A stretch of DNA of 64,000 nucleotides from assembly GCF_015140455.1 (NCBI RefSeq), contig NZ_AP024094.1, forward strand, positions 1,612,001 to 1,676,000, in the 5' to 3' direction. This document shows, in pieces, positions 35,847 to 44,348 of the stretch. The stretch comes from Jeongeupia sp. HS-3. Its GTDB lineage: Bacteria > Pseudomonadota > Gammaproteobacteria > Burkholderiales > Chitinibacteraceae. The notes beneath the pieces were generated by a model. The model was not told the origin of the DNA and searched no databases. It saw only the letters and a program-made list of their open reading frames with translations. Numbering within the stretch: the stretch's first letter is position 1; each line of letters begins with the position of its first letter. A program made the translations under genes and the position numbers.

Positions 35847-37117
35847 TCCAGCACCCCGGCGGCGAAGACAATGCCCAGATCAGGCGCGCCATCCCAGTTT
35901 TCCAGCATGGGGTGTTGCTCGCCGGGAGTGATACGTGTGCCCTGCTCGTCCCGGCTGAAGCACAGCAGTGGCTTCGCACCGCAATGCTGAACCACAAACG
36001 GCGAATGCGTCGCCAGCAGCATTTGCGCACCTGGAATGCTCGTGAGCGATCGCAGGATGATTTCCAGCGCCTTGGGGTGAACGCCATTTTCCGGCTCTTC
36101 CACCATGTAAACGGCGGCCTCTGGTGGCAGGAAAGCAGGCAGCGTTAGCGCCAGCATTCTCAGCGTGCCATCGCTCAATACCCAGCTGGGCGCTTCCAGA
36201 CCACTTTCGTAACGAAGCAAAAGGTACTCGGCGTTATCGGCTTCTCGCCGCGCCCAACCGATCTCGGTCAGGTCCGGCAAGGCATAGCGTAAGTGACTGA
36301 CCCAATGTGCGACCGGGCTATCCGGTTCCGGCCAGCGCGGGCTGGCATTGCCAGTCTCTCCGGCCACCTTGCGGAAAACGTCTTTTGTCCAGGCACCGGG
36401 CGCATCCCGGTTTTCCAGCAAACGCCCCACCACACGCGCCAGATTCGAGCCATCCAGCTCCAGATCAGTGGAACGGGTCGCAGGACAAGGAAGCCGCATC
36501 GCCGGGCTATCGAGCTGGATGTAACGCACGCCTTGCATCAGGAAGCGACGGACTGCGTTGGCAGTAGGGTAACGTTCTTCATCCGGCGGCGTGAGCGCCA
36601 GCGCGAGCTTATCCAGGCCGAAATTGAACGAGTCCTGATACGTTCCCCTTTCACGCGCGTAGAAATCGGTGCCCTTGCTGGTCTTGCCGAGCAAACGGCG
36701 TGGCTTGCTGCGGCTGCTTCCCAGCGGCTCTCCGGCCCGTAGAACATGGAACGAATGGAGCGTCAGTAACTCGTCGTCAATGCACACCCCCAACCGTTCA
36801 TCCAGCCGCAGTGCCAGTCGGTAATCGAGCAGCTTGTCGGTCAGCTCCGGATACTGGGCGGACAAATCCAGCTTCAGACCAATCTCGATCACGCCGCCCC
36901 GGCGCATCCAGGTCAAGTCGTTGAAGTCGGCGATATGGCGGGATTCCACCGCGCTGAGCGGCCCGTTGACCAGGCAATCCCGAACGAAATCCACCGCATC
37001 CAGAAAGGTCGTCTTGCCCACGCCATTGGGGCCGACCAGCACATGAAAATCCGCCAGCGGCAAATCGACCAGCTCGCGGATGCCTTTGAAGTTGCGGATG
37101 GTGATGCCGACGATCAT
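35843..37117 (-). CDS. AAA-family ATPase (AAA_21/OLD-like) of the restriction operon
   Basis: 424 residues. It begins MIVGITIRNFKGIRELVDLP, with Walker A in HVLVGPNGVGKTTFLDAV, an ABC-like signature region LSDGTLRMLALTL and Walker B AVYMVEEPENGVHPKAL. The H-loop is in MLLATHSPFVVQH. This is the SMC/RecF/OLD type of ATPase common in defence pairs. ATG at 37117 overlaps the restriction enzyme's stop by 4 nt and its own stop overlaps the next gene, so stoichiometric production is likely. It is expected to sense or act on DNA with its partner (inference). Confidence 0.82.
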   Translation of the reverse strand: MIVGITIRNFKGIRELVDLPLADFHVLVGPNGVGKTTFLDAVDFVRDCLVNGPLSAVESRHIADFNDLTWMRRGGVIEIGLKLDLSAQYPELTDKLLDYRLALRLDERLGVCIDDELLTLHSFHVLRAGEPLGSSRSKPRRLLGKTSKGTDFYARERGTYQDSFNFGLDKLALALTPPDEERYPTANAVRRFLMQGVRYIQLDSPAMRLPCPATRSTDLELDGSNLARVVGRLLENRDAPGAWTKDVFRKVAGETGNASPRWPEPDSPVAHWVSHLRYALPDLTEIGWARREADNAEYLLLRYESGLEAPSWVLSDGTLRMLALTLPAFLPPEAAVYMVEEPENGVHPKALEIILRSLTSIPGAQMLLATHSPFVVQHCGAKPLLCFSRDEQGTRITPGEQHPMLENWDGAPDLGIVFAAGVLE

Positions 37118-40100
37118 GCGCCTGACTCCTGATGGGATGCGTCCTGATCGGTCAGGATATCCAGCTTCGGCAGCGCGTTGACGATTTTCATGGTTTCCAG
37201 GCTGACAGTGATGACGCGCAGGAACAGCTCCAGCGGGTAGCGCGGGTTGCCCATCGTTTCGGTCGCCCAGTCGTTGGCGTCGTTGACGATGTCGCTGTCC
37301 TTGTGCGTGGATACGCCCTGGCGATCGACGACCCAATCGAGCGCAGGCTTGCCGTTGACGACGTACTCATACGCAGCCACCGGGATACCCCGGACGGTGA
37401 TCTGGTCGTTGTAGATCAGCGTGCTCAGGTCTTTGTCCTTGCCGTTCTTGGCATACTTCATTTTCTCGACGCGGTAGCAGCCAGACTCGCCGGTATCGCC
37501 GATGATGTCCGCCGGGTACATCGCCACGGTTTCGTAGTTCAGGTGCAATTCGGCCAGCGCGCGACCGGCGCCAGAAAAGGCACGGAAGTCGGCAAAGATC
37601 TTCACGCGCGGGATGCGCGGCAGCTCCTTGGCGAGGTTGTCGACGTAGCGTTCGCGGTAGTCCGGCGAGTGCAGCAGGCCGTAGACGTAATAGAACACAT
37701 CCTCCTTGCCGATGGATTCGCCGGGATAGGCAGCAGCAAAGTGCGCCAGCCCTTCGTCGGTGATTGCATCGCGGCGGGTGTAGCGGGCATGGGCTTGCGA
37801 GCCTTCCTTGGCTGCAAACAAATCCCCATTAGGATTGGTGCCACCGCCGGCAAGCTGGTCTGCATCAGCGGACTCATACATATAGAAAGGAAAGCACAGC
37901 CCTGTATCCAGAGTGTGCAGGTTCGGCATGGTGTCTGTTATCAAAACAGAAAATCCACTTCTTGCACCAACCCCAGAAATACAAATTACAAAGTTAATAT
38001 CAGATGGGGTTGGAAAAACTCGCGGCATTGAATAAAAACTATGATTGAATGTACTACCACCGTAATGCCAAATCTTTGCAAATGGTCGGTAAAGCGAGCG
38101 TGAAATGCAGCTTTCTTCAAACCTCTCTTTTATGCCTTTTGCAAACTTGGCTTGCCAATTACCCCCGCCCCAGCTTATCTGAGCGGTGTCTTTTTTGACA
38201 AAATCCTGTACATCAACAATTTCGTTATTGCTGCCTCGATATTCTTTATATCGATCTACTTCACAATTATAGAACGCAATCATTTCGCGACATTGCTTGG
38301 AAAGCTGCTCCTTTGAGTGGCAGTAAACCCACGCATCTCGATTACTTACTACTCCATTCGACAACATTTGAAATAAAACAGTCTCGTTAGAGGTTTTTTT
38401 TGTCCCAATTAGCAAAAATTGCGAAAGACTATCATCGCGCTGACTCAGCCAATCTCCGTACTGGTCAGGAGTGATGGGTGCCCAGCCATTAACAGTGTTG
38501 ATGCCTGCAATGCTGGTTAAGGCGCTGATGCGCTCCAGCTTGTCCGCCGTGCTTAAATTATCGCCAATATTGTGATAGAAAATCTGACCGTATTGCTTTG
38601 CCTTCGGGTTCTTCACCAATAAAGAGATGGCAATACCCGTCATACTGGCGCTACCAAAAATGTTCTGCCCTTCCTTTGCCTTGCCCTTGCTCAACATGTT
38701 TTTACGAATGTCACCGCGTAGATTGAAGATGTAGAGGTTGGTAAATTCCTCGGCAAGGCACTTACGCATCCCATCCATAGCGGGCTTTTCCACAAATCCG
38801 GATCCAGAAACAAAACCGATTATCCCGCTATTGCCGAGTCGATCAGATGCCCATCTAATGGCACGGATATAGCTATCGTAGGACGAGCGTTTCCCGCCTT
38901 TACCTTGTGAGCGAGTAATATAGGTTTGCGAAATTCGCTGATCAAGATGCGGGTAATCAAGATTAGCCGCATCGTCATTCGCACTATCTTGCCCCGCAGA
39001 ATACGGCGGGTTGCCAATAATTACGCGAATATCGAGCGCCTTCTGCTTTTTGCGGCGAGCGCTGTTTTGCACTAGCAGTTGATCGACCAGATCGTCCTTT
39101 TCGTACATCTGGAAGGTGTCGGTCAGGCAGATGCCTTCAAAAGGCCGGTACTCGCCACCGACCAGGCCGTGATAGACGGCCTCAATGTTGATGGCAGCGA
39201 TGTAGTAAGCGAGCAGCACGATTTCGTTGGCGTGGATTTGTCCACGATATTTTCGCTGCAACTGTTCCGGGGTGAAGTAGCCTTTTTCCAGCCCCAGCTG
39301 CATCAGCCGGGTGATGAAGGTGCCGGTACCAGTGAACGGGTCGATGATGTGTACACCGTCGCTGCCGAGCGTCTGGCCGAACTCGGTGTGTAGCAGGTGG
39401 TTGACGCTCTCGATGATGAAATCGACAACTTCGACCGGGGTGTAGACGATGCCGAGGCGCTCGGTCATGCGTGGGAAGGCGTTGCGGAAGAATTTGTCGT
39501 ACAGCTCGACGACAATTTTCTGCTTGCCATCCATGCTCTGGATATTCTCGGCGCGCGTTTTCACGCTGGCGTAGAAGCGCTCCAGCGTGTCGGCCTCCTT
39601 GGCCAGATGGTGTTCGTGCAGCACGTCAAGCACCGCCTGCATGGCCTGGCTCATCGGGTTGTTGCTGGCAAACGAGTAATCGGCGAACAGCGCGTCGAAC
39701 ACCGGCTTGGTGATCAGGTGCTGGGCAAGCATTTCGACGATTTCAGCGTCACTGATGCTGTCGTTGAGGTCGTCGCGCAATTCGGTAGCAAAAGCGTTAA
39801 AAGCCGCGCGTTCACTGACGTTGGCCGAATCGGCCAGAATGCCGTTGATGCGGGCGATGTGCGTCTGCGCGATCTTGGCGATGTCTTTCGCCCAGTCTTC
39901 CCAGTGGTGGCGGTTGCCGCACTTTTGCACCACCTTGGCGTAGATGGCGCGCTCGATCTCACCGATCTCGAATTGCAGATTACCGTCGCCGCTAAACTCG
40001 CCGCGCTTTTGCCGCTCTTCTGGCGTCTCGCCCAAGGTATGCGTGCCCTTGCCGGTCTTGCGGCGCGGGTCGGCGGTGTTGCCGTCTCCCGTCTTGCCGC

Positions 40101-42126
40101 CTTTGCGGCTGGGCTTGGCCACCTTGTCGGTGATGGCGATGACTTCCATTTTCGACGGATCGCGGCTGTCGAACTGCAGCTTGTTGATCATCGCGTCGAA
40201 ACGGTCGTCGTGCGAGCGCAGCGCCTGCAACACTTGCCAGACGACGCGGTAGGTGTCGTTGTCGTTCAGCGCTTCATGCGCTTCCTTGCCCGGCGGAATC
40301 ACCACCGGCAGGATGACGTAGCCACGCTTTTTGCCTTCGGCACGGCGCATGACGCGGCCAACCGATTGCACCACGTCCACCTGCGAGTTACGCGGCGTGA
40401 GGAAGAGCACGGCATCCAATGCCGGCACGTCGACGCCTTCGGACAGGCAGCGCACGTTACTGAGAATGCGGCAGGTGTTGTCCGGCGTCTCGTCCTTGAG
40501 CCAGGAGAGCTTTTCTTCCTTCTGGCTGGCGTTCATGCCACCGTCAACGTGTTCAGCCTCGCACCGGAGTGTGACCGACGGCAGATCGTCGTCGAACGTC
40601 TCAGCCTTGTAGGCTTCCACGACGTCGGCAAACAAGTTGGCGATGTTGGTGGAAGCGACTTGATGCTTCTTGGCCTTGGCGCTGGGTGCAATCACTTGGC
40701 AAAAAGCCACGGCGCGGCGCATCGGCTCCGCATCGCCCCCAAGATCGTCGGCGGTATCCTGTTTCGACAACGCCTTCCAGCAACCGACGATACGAGCTGC
40801 GTCGTCCACTTTCAGCTCGTTGGCTTTGCCGAGCAGATCACCGAGTTTGCCGATCACATGGTCGGCATCGATGGTCAGGACGATGACCTTGTAATCGACC
40901 AATAGCTCCCGCTGTACGGCTTCGGAGAAGTTGATGACAAACAACTCTTTGCCGTAGAGGCTTTCGTCATCCATCGAACACAGCGCCACATCGCCACTAT
41001 CGGCCTTGGCCTTGGCGTTTTCGCCGTAGATGCGCGGGGTGGCGGTCATATACAGCCGCTTGCCGCCCCGGATGTCGCTGTTGTCATGCACACGCACGAA
41101 AGCCGACTCGTCGTCATCGCCAAAGGTGGCGCCGGTGGTGCGGTGCGCTTCATCACAGACGATCAGGTCAAAATCGGCCAGCCCATGTTCTTTTTGGGCG
41201 CGGCTGAGCACGTCGATCGAGTGGTAGGTGGAAAACACCACGCTTATGTGTTCGTCGTCGTGCCGCTTGGCCATTTCGGTGGCGAGGCGGTCGGCCTGGG
41301 TCGTGGCCGGGTAGCGCAGCTCGTGGGTGAAGGTCTGGACTTCGTCGTCATCCTTCTTGCGTTTCTTGCCGACGTCGCTGTCGGAGCAAACGGCAAAGCT
41401 GTGCAGCGGGGTATCGCTTTCCTGCGTCCATTCGGTCAGCGTTTGCGACAGCAGTGACAGCGATGGCACCAGGAACAGCACGCGCTGGCCTTTGCCGGCC
41501 AGCTTCTCGGCGATCTTCAAGCTGGTGAAGGTCTTGCCTGTGCCGCAGGCCATGATGAGCTTGCCACGCTCAGCGGTGGCAAGGCCGTTTTCAACGGCTT
41601 TGAGCGCGCTTTGCTGGTGTTCGCGCAATTGCTTTTTCGGCTTGAGCGTTGGTGCGGTCTTGGGCTGATACTGCGCCCAGTCGACCTGGCTGTTTTCCAG
41701 GTCGAACAGGTCGATCTTGCTAACCGGGGGCTGCTGATCACGCAGCGCATCCTCGGCGTGCACGCCCCAGTTGTTGGTCGTGGTGACGATGATGCGATGC
41801 GCAAACGGCTTCTTGCCAGAGGCGGTGAAAAAGCTGTCGATGTCGGCTTTCTGGACGCGATAGTCCTCGGCGTAGAACTTGCACTGGATCGCGTGATATT
41901 CGCCGGTCCCCTGCGTCTGCGCGACCAGATCAATGCCGGTATCGTTGCCATCCAGCCCCATTTCCTTCGCCCAGTCGGCGTACATCCAGACCTTCGCGTA
42001 CAGATCAGCGTAGGTCGCCTCGTTGCGCAGGTAGGTGACGATCAGCTCTTCGAAATAGGTGCCTTTTTCGCGCTCGGTGACGGCGGCAGAACGGAAGGTG
42101 TGTAGCAGGGTTTGCAGTGGGGACAT
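37114..42126 (-). CDS. Type ISP-like single-polypeptide restriction-modification enzyme
   Basis: 1,670 residues, in order. An Mrr/PD-(D/E)XK nuclease has D66 (NDTGIDL) and the QxK motif Q81-C-K83. An SF2 helicase follows, with Walker A ACGTGKT (193-199), a DEAH box (VCDEAHRTTGATF, about 320), TATPRIY and SVGRVMRRAEGKKRG. A helical coupler comes next, then an adenine N6-methyltransferase with motif I DPFTGTGTF (about 930) and motif IV NPPY (about 1040). The rest is a target-recognition region. LlaGI/LlaBIII-type enzymes have this layout at about 1,570 aa. Coding for about residues 1050-1420 (37.86-38.97 kb) is far more AT-rich than the rest, suggesting a swapped recognition domain. A GTG two codons upstream (42132) is an alternative start. 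Confidence 0.88.
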   Translation of the reverse strand: MSPLQTLLHTFRSAAVTEREKGTYFEELIVTYLRNEATYADLYAKVWMYADWAKEMGLDGNDTGIDLVAQTQGTGEYHAIQCKFYAEDYRVQKADIDSFFTASGKKPFAHRIIVTTTNNWGVHAEDALRDQQPPVSKIDLFDLENSQVDWAQYQPKTAPTLKPKKQLREHQQSALKAVENGLATAERGKLIMACGTGKTFTSLKIAEKLAGKGQRVLFLVPSLSLLSQTLTEWTQESDTPLHSFAVCSDSDVGKKRKKDDDEVQTFTHELRYPATTQADRLATEMAKRHDDEHISVVFSTYHSIDVLSRAQKEHGLADFDLIVCDEAHRTTGATFGDDDESAFVRVHDNSDIRGGKRLYMTATPRIYGENAKAKADSGDVALCSMDDESLYGKELFVINFSEAVQRELLVDYKVIVLTIDADHVIGKLGDLLGKANELKVDDAARIVGCWKALSKQDTADDLGGDAEPMRRAVAFCQVIAPSAKAKKHQVASTNIANLFADVVEAYKAETFDDDLPSVTLRCEAEHVDGGMNASQKEEKLSWLKDETPDNTCRILSNVRCLSEGVDVPALDAVLFLTPRNSQVDVVQSVGRVMRRAEGKKRGYVILPVVIPPGKEAHEALNDNDTYRVVWQVLQALRSHDDRFDAMINKLQFDSRDPSKMEVIAITDKVAKPSRKGGKTGDGNTADPRRKTGKGTHTLGETPEERQKRGEFSGDGNLQFEIGEIERAIYAKVVQKCGNRHHWEDWAKDIAKIAQTHIARINGILADSANVSERAAFNAFATELRDDLNDSISDAEIVEMLAQHLITKPVFDALFADYSFASNNPMSQAMQAVLDVLHEHHLAKEADTLERFYASVKTRAENIQSMDGKQKIVVELYDKFFRNAFPRMTERLGIVYTPVEVVDFIIESVNHLLHTEFGQTLGSDGVHIIDPFTGTGTFITRLMQLGLEKGYFTPEQLQRKYRGQIHANEIVLLAYYIAAINIEAVYHGLVGGEYRPFEGICLTDTFQMYEKDDLVDQLLVQNSARRKKQKALDIRVIIGNPPYSAGQDSANDDAANLDYPHLDQRISQTYITRSQGKGGKRSSYDSYIRAIRWASDRLGNSGIIGFVSGSGFVEKPAMDGMRKCLAEEFTNLYIFNLRGDIRKNMLSKGKAKEGQNIFGSASMTGIAISLLVKNPKAKQYGQIFYHNIGDNLSTADKLERISALTSIAGINTVNGWAPITPDQYGDWLSQRDDSLSQFLLIGTKKTSNETVLFQMLSNGVVSNRDAWVYCHSKEQLSKQCREMIAFYNCEVDRYKEYRGSNNEIVDVQDFVKKDTAQISWGGGNWQAKFAKGIKERFEESCISRSLYRPFAKIWHYGGSTFNHSFYSMPRVFPTPSDINFVICISGVGARSGFSVLITDTMPNLHTLDTGLCFPFYMYESADADQLAGGGTNPNGDLFAAKEGSQAHARYTRRDAITDEGLAHFAAAYPGESIGKEDVFYYVYGLLHSPDYRERYVDNLAKELPRIPRVKIFADFRAFSGAGRALAELHLNYETVAMYPADIIGDTGESGCYRVEKMKYAKNGKDKDLSTLIYNDQITVRGIPVAAYEYVVNGKPALDWVVDRQGVSTHKDSDIVNDANDWATETMGNPRYPLELFLRVITVSLETMKIVNALPKLDILTDQDASHQESGA

Positions 42127-42552
42127 GGTCACTTGGATCTGGGTTTTGCGTCGACGGCAGACGATATGCCGGCATGAGCGCTTCGTGCTCGTGCCATGGT
42201 GTTTTCAGGGATACCGGGAGTCTGCCCGTCGTTTACCCGGTTTCGCAACCACATACGCACACGTGGTGCCGGCCTGCCGCCGTGAAACGCCTCTGTGTTG
42301 TGCTGAACAACGAGATCGGATGATGCTCAGTGCGTGGAGAACAACAGTATCGAACAGACGCTGACGCGCCAGTTGAGAGCACAGTGCAGCAAGAAACTGG
42401 CCCACCATCACGGGAGACGAACACACGCATGCCAGGTTGCCCCGTGAATCTGCCTTTAGATTTGCATTTCACGCTGTTGAAGCGAGCTTGCTCGTTGATT
42501 CCCCATAATTCTCCGAAGCACTCTCTTTGCCTCTCTTTACAGACACCCCGAC
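42127..42552. other. Non-coding gap upstream of the restriction operon
   Basis: About 425 bp between the restriction gene start and the ParB-like gene's stop. It must hold the restriction operon promoter. I see no gene-like frame, no clear operator and no strong terminator. Confidence 0.5.
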
Positions 42553-43455
42553 CTACTGCATAGCAAGCGCTTTAATATCCGCAATACGCTGAAGCTGCTG
42601 CAAATATTCGGCTCGATTCTTAGCCAGCCATCGAACAATCGCTGCGTTTTCCAGTAACGAGCTCCCGATATACGTCTTGACGATAGCCAGTTGCAAGTTC
42701 GCCGGGCCATACCCTTCTTCCAGTAGACGGGTATCTGCCTGTACCGCCGCTAATTCACGCTCTAGGCGCTGCAAGGCTTCCGCTGGAACTGCGTTCTGCA
42801 TCTTGGATGCTGCTTTCTCTATCAATTGATCAGGAGATGTAGCCTGTAGCATCGCCGTGGCCAGCTTGACGGAGTAGTTATCAAGATTAACCATTGCTTG
42901 GGCTACGTCGATTTGCCTAAATGGCTTCATCTGCTTAAGGATGCGAAACATGCCAGCTGTGGCCGGTTTATCGGCGAGCAGTGTCGCTGCTTCGTTGCAG
43001 ATACCATCGAGCAATCTGAACTTCTCGCGAATAGAATTCGGCGATAAATCCAACGCCTCCGCCAACTGCTCCACCGAAACACCGCTTTCTGCCGCACGAA
43101 CAATCATTCGATGTGTTTGAACAACGGATAGACGATTCACCCGCTTGTTATAGGTATACCCTTCATCATCCGTTGAAATCAGACACAGCACTTGTTTCGC
43201 GCCCAAATCTCGCAACGCTTCCAACCGCATCCGGCCATCCAGTACAATGAAAGTACCTAGCTTCTCCCGGTCAGGAGTGATGACGATTGGCTCGACCAAG
43301 CCGATCACTTGTATCGAGCTACGAATCTGAAGATATTTGACCGATGTCTTTATGCCGGTCGGCAGCGAAATGGGATAATGAAGCGCATCCAATGGCAATT
43401 GGACACAATCGCGTTCGAACCCCAAACGGACCTGCTTCAAAGTGACTCCAGCCAT
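42553..43455 (-). CDS. ParB-like protein with RepB C-terminal domain
   Basis: 300 residues. ParB-N-like features are SSIQVIGLVEPIVIT and FIVLDGRMRLEALRDLGAKQ. A helix-turn-helix follows (VSVEQLAEALDLSPNSIREK), and then a helical RepB-type C-terminus (ALQRLERELAAVQADTRLLE). The ATG at 43455 overlaps the preceding stop by one base (TGATG), and a GTG at 43458 is also well placed behind GGAGG. No ParA/SopA partner is encoded nearby, so classic plasmid partition is unlikely. It is the last gene of the recombinase operon. Confidence 0.82.
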   Translation of the reverse strand: MAGVTLKQVRLGFERDCVQLPLDALHYPISLPTGIKTSVKYLQIRSSIQVIGLVEPIVITPDREKLGTFIVLDGRMRLEALRDLGAKQVLCLISTDDEGYTYNKRVNRLSVVQTHRMIVRAAESGVSVEQLAEALDLSPNSIREKFRLLDGICNEAATLLADKPATAGMFRILKQMKPFRQIDVAQAMVNLDNYSVKLATAMLQATSPDQLIEKAASKMQNAVPAEALQRLERELAAVQADTRLLEEGYGPANLQLAIVKTYIGSSLLENAAIVRWLAKNRAEYLQQLQRIADIKALAMQ

Positions 43456-44348
43456 CACATCAATCCTCCGCGCGGAAGCAGGCTAGCCAGAGGCTGAGGA
43501 ACGGTTACAAGTTTTTCCGTCTTCAACAGCGCGCAAAAGTCCTTGTCCGCAAACAATTCCTTGAAAATTTGCTGGGCCAGCAGCAGGGACTGCTGTGTGT
43601 ACTCCGCTCTTTTCTGAATTCGACGGTGCATTTCGACATCGCGCTGATAGAGCTTGGCCAACTCATCAGGGGTCATTTGCTTGCGAGCCACACCCTTAGC
43701 AAAAATGTTATTTCCCTTCTTTCCACTCCGAGCTCGCTGCTCAAGGATTTGTCGAACAACGGATATCTTTTTGCCTTTAAGCTCCCCTTGCTCATAAGCA
43801 TCCATCAATAATTGCTGCGCCTCGCTATCACTGGCCCTCGAAATGTTAGCAGCCAAGTGCAATGGAATAATCCCGGCCTCTGCAGCAGCCAATAACCGCT
43901 TCTCGCCGCGCTCCAGAAGGTTGGCCACATTGTTGACCCAAGACGCGGTGTAACCCAGTTTGGTTGCAATTTCTGTTTCGCTATAGCCGCGCTGTTTAAG
44001 CACTCGTACCTGATCCATGGTTTCTACTGCACGTGGCGTACGCCTGGCAACATTCTCCACAATGCTCATGACATGGCCAGTTTCCTCATCAACGTCCAAC
44101 ACCATGGCCGCGATATGCGTCTGTCCCAGCATCTTGCAGGATTCAAGCCGCCCTTGGCCGCAGATCAATGCATAGGGCAAAGCACCATCCCCCGGTTGAA
44201 TACGTCTCACCGTAATCGGTCGCTTGAGCCCGACCTGTTCAATGCTTTCTGTGATGGTCTTGTGGATTTTTGGGTTACGTACGCGAGGATTGACAACAGC
44301 AATATCCGCAATCGAAATCATCTCAACGTGCGACGGTGGAGCGGTCAT
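43455..44348 (-). CDS. ParB/RepB/Spo0J-family protein
   Basis: 297 residues. The N-terminal ParB domain has IAVVNPRVRNPKIHKTI, the GERR-like loop as LICGQGRLESCKMLG and the box SIVENVARRTPRAVE. The HTH is YSETEIATKLGYTASWVNNV. It is sandwiched between a serine recombinase (4-nt overlap) and a second ParB-like gene (1-nt overlap), with no ATPase partner. It may therefore act as a DNA-sliding CTPase clamp or site-recognition factor for the recombinase rather than in segregation (inference). Confidence 0.85.
   Translation of the reverse strand: MTAPPSHVEMISIADIAVVNPRVRNPKIHKTITESIEQVGLKRPITVRRIQPGDGALPYALICGQGRLESCKMLGQTHIAAMVLDVDEETGHVMSIVENVARRTPRAVETMDQVRVLKQRGYSETEIATKLGYTASWVNNVANLLERGEKRLLAAAEAGIIPLHLAANISRASDSEAQQLLMDAYEQGELKGKKISVVRQILEQRARSGKKGNNIFAKGVARKQMTPDELAKLYQRDVEMHRRIQKRAEYTQQSLLLAQQIFKELFADKDFCALLKTEKLVTVPQPLASLLPRGGLM

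Noticed and set aside
42553-44348. Plasmid partition locus
   Set aside because: Two ParB-like genes but no ParA and no replication gene; they belong to the recombinase operon inside a chromosomal island.
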